Positions 62,427 to 64,000 of a stretch of 64,000 nucleotides of DNA are shown here, in pieces. Location: the NCBI RefSeq assembly GCF_000714935.1, contig NZ_JMIR01000009.1, forward strand, positions 1 through 64,000. The letters are read 5' to 3'. Both the position numbers and the translations under genes were made by a program. The number at the start of each line of letters is the position of its first letter. Position 1 is the stretch's first letter. This DNA is from Tumebacillus flagellatus. GTDB lineage: Bacteria > Bacillota > Bacilli > Tumebacillales > Tumebacillaceae. The notes below the pieces were generated by a model, which was not told the origin of the DNA, searched no databases, and saw nothing but the letters and a program-made list of their open reading frames with translations.

Positions 62427-63833
62427 ATGCTACAGGCAGACCCTTATGCTCTTCGCTATGCTGCCTCACGATTTTCTGTAGGAGCAAATGAGCTTCGATC
62501 TAATGCGACTCGACTGGTAGGACGAAAATCGGAACTTGTCTCTACTGGATGGAAAGGGACAGCTTCTCAAACTTTTGGTGCACAAGTGGAATCCCATGTA
62601 ACCCACTTGAGAAAAAATGCCGATGTTTTGGAGAATGCAGCTACGGTGTTGAACAGCCTTGCTACCCATATGGATCATATCCTGGAACTTCGAAGGCAAG
62701 CACAACAGTATGAGATGGCAAGTTGGGAATATAGCGGAGATTCCCAAGACGATCTCCACCATCGGCAGAACTTAGCACGACAGGCAGCACATCTACGCCA
62801 ACAGGCAGATTGGGAAGCAAACCAAGCGGATTCGGTAGCAAAAGGTCAGTTGGGTCAGATCATGTCGATGCTTCCTAATGTAATAAACAACGGAAGTCAT
62901 GGGACTGGAAGTTCTGTTGAACTTGACGACCTACCGGAACCAATGAGGAGTTATTACTTGCGACATCCTGAACTTCGTGAGGCTGATTCAGTTTCGGAAG
63001 TTGTAGGTAAGTCTTCATGGGCAAGCGTCAAAAAGGTCGATGAAACTTCTATTCAGCAAGATAAGGAATTGAGATCCCGCTTACTAGCATTACTAAAACA
63101 GTTGACTAAAAAGGAAAGAATGGGTTGGTGGGATGAAAGTACCGATCAAATAGTGTTTCAAAAAGACTATGGAGATATGCCTACGGAAGAGTTGAAGGCT
63201 CAGATTTTTGCCCGTCTATATAAAATGCAAGGAGAAACAAATTCAACGGAAGACGAAATACAAGCCTTTTATGAGAGCGTTTCAATGGGAGCAGATTTTA
63301 TCCCTGTTGTTGGAAATCTGAAAAGTCTTGTGGAGGCTTCAACTGGTCGAGATTATATAACAGGTGATGACCTTACTTGGGTTGAGAGAGGCTTTTCACT
63401 TGCAGGAGTTGTTGGTGGAGGGTTCATTAAATTAGGTGGCAAGTCAATCAAAACAGATAAGGGACTCAAATACATCTACGAAATAGCTAGAGGGCTACAC
63501 GCTAGCGTAGAGGTAGGGCGTGAGGTGACTCTACCTCGAGTGGAGACATACGAACAAGCAAGAAACCTAGCGTTGGAGCTTGTCGGTGATTTAGGCCCCG
63601 ATGCCAAATCGGTTATAGGGACTTTAGATAAAAGTCAAGGATATGGTAAAGTCATTGGTAGAAGATCGGAAGATGGGAAAGTGTTGTGGAGATTGGATTA
63701 CGACCCGATAAAAGGAATGCACATTAATATTGAAGACTATCGTGAAGGGAAAGGGGAAAAAGCCATCAAACTCTGTATACCATTTGATGGAAATGAGGAC
63801 ACCTTTATCTCGTTATTAAAGCATTTAAATTAG
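62427..63833 (+). CDS. WXG-like polymorphic toxin with PT-TG domain
   Basis: The 468-residue protein begins with a helical WXG100-like domain (1-100; W42-K-G44 turn), a signal for type VII-like export. A Gln/Arg-rich helical linker follows. A pre-toxin TG region (about 280-335) contains DFIPVVGNLKSLVEASTGRD and ITGDDLTWVERGFSLAG. The variable C-terminal toxin tip (about 385-468, KVLWRLDYDPIKGMHINIED) resembles the type 24 polymorphic toxin domain by memory, not by search. ATG at 62427 with GAGGTG upstream. The putative immunity gene follows after eleven bases. Confidence 0.82.
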   Translation: MLQADPYALRYAASRFSVGANELRSNATRLVGRKSELVSTGWKGTASQTFGAQVESHVTHLRKNADVLENAATVLNSLATHMDHILELRRQAQQYEMASWEYSGDSQDDLHHRQNLARQAAHLRQQADWEANQADSVAKGQLGQIMSMLPNVINNGSHGTGSSVELDDLPEPMRSYYLRHPELREADSVSEVVGKSSWASVKKVDETSIQQDKELRSRLLALLKQLTKKERMGWWDESTDQIVFQKDYGDMPTEELKAQIFARLYKMQGETNSTEDEIQAFYESVSMGADFIPVVGNLKSLVEASTGRDYITGDDLTWVERGFSLAGVVGGGFIKLGGKSIKTDKGLKYIYEIARGLHASVEVGREVTLPRVETYEQARNLALELVGDLGPDAKSVIGTLDKSQGYGKVIGRRSEDGKVLWRLDYDPIKGMHINIEDYREGKGEKAIKLCIPFDGNEDTFISLLKHLN

Positions 63834-63844
63834 GAGGAATGGAT

Positions 63845-64000
63845 ATGACTTTGTTTGAGGAGTGTGTTGAGGCATTAGGGGAATCGGTTACAGTATTGTC
63901 TCACGAAGATTCTCGAAAAGTGATCTTGAGGCTGCAAGAGTTGTTCCCGATCACCTTCTATGGAAGGATTGATTGGGATCAAGTGAAACAAAAGGTACCA
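63845..64000 (+). CDS. Probable immunity protein, 5' part only
   Basis: An open frame of 52 codons to the window edge starts at ATG 63845 with TAGGAGG about seven bases upstream and eleven bases after the toxin stop. The protein is small and acidic (MTLFEECVEALGESVTVLSH). Its position right behind a polymorphic toxin is the reason for calling it the cognate immunity protein; no family was recognised. Confidence 0.65.
   Translation, partial: MTLFEECVEALGESVTVLSHEDSRKVILRLQELFPITFYGRIDWDQVKQKVP

Larger units (their letters stand above)
59069..64000. mobile_element. Integrative element at tRNA-Pro (right part beyond the window)
   Basis: From the tRNA 3' end onward the DNA is AT-richer than the rest of the window. 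It contains a tRNA-proximal tyrosine integrase, a decayed phage/plasmid-type primase-helicase and a polymorphic toxin-immunity pair, separated by unusually long non-coding stretches. The left boundary is inferred as the tRNA 3' half; a direct repeat of it would mark the right end outside the window. Confidence 0.7.

Overview
The window reads as a chromosome segment of an endospore-forming Gram-positive bacterium of the Bacilli. The gene order sleB-ypeB, cwlD, ypfA, cmk, plsC-like, rpsA(ypfD), fni ... yphA/yphB-like, der, gpsA ... spoIVA, hup follows the Bacillus subtilis ypeB-hbs neighbourhood. The fairly high GC, frequent GTG/TTG starts behind strong GGAGG ribosome binding sites, and divergence from Bacillus suggest an Alicyclobacillaceae-type organism (for example Tumebacillus). 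That assignment is inference; no marker gene was compared.

Positions 1-19200 hold mixed metabolic and surface genes: malate:quinone oxidoreductase, a 5'-truncated RraA-like remnant, a lysoplasmalogenase-like membrane protein, a cupin, a lipoprotein, GNAT and APH-type enzymes, a transglutaminase-like protein, fumarase C, a large secreted LCAT-like lipase with PPC domains, a polysaccharide deacetylase, NagB, an NlpC/P60 endopeptidase, asparaginase and the PrsW protease. Positions 19276-27851 are the conserved sporulation/germination and housekeeping block (SleB, YpeB, CwlD, PilZ protein, Cmk, acyltransferase, S1, Fni).

Positions 27890-44486 interrupt the Bacillus-like order between fni and the yphA/yphB-like genes. 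This accessory block has a DUF1028 protein, an operon with a FAD oxidoreductase, a 1776-residue kinase-ATPase-TPR-GAF-adenylate cyclase, an unknown 558-residue protein, a DUF3307 membrane protein and a GAF-HD-GYP protein, then a HAD phosphatase and an APH-type kinase. Next come two tandem, previously unannotated 26-residue peptide genes built on a Trp-spaced heptad (41094-41298). They face a convergent radical-SAM / MFS exporter / small-protein cluster. This twin-peptide locus is the strongest candidate here for something undescribed.

Positions 44765-53519 return to the conserved order: YphA-like, YIEGIA (YphB/SeaA-like), the YIEGIA capping subunit, two DUF3189 proteins, Der, GpsA, GcvH, LipM, SpoIVA and HU. 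Positions 53663-58730 hold an acyl-CoA synthetase behind stacked palindromes, a second DUF1028 protein, a secreted HExxH protein, a fumarylacetoacetase-family enzyme and a CotD-like coat protein.

From a tRNA-Pro(GGG) gene at 58992-59068 onward the DNA becomes visibly AT-richer and looks like an integrative element: tyrosine integrase, a P4/D5-type primase-helicase broken by three frameshifts, and a WXG-like polymorphic toxin followed by the start of its probable immunity gene, which runs off the window.
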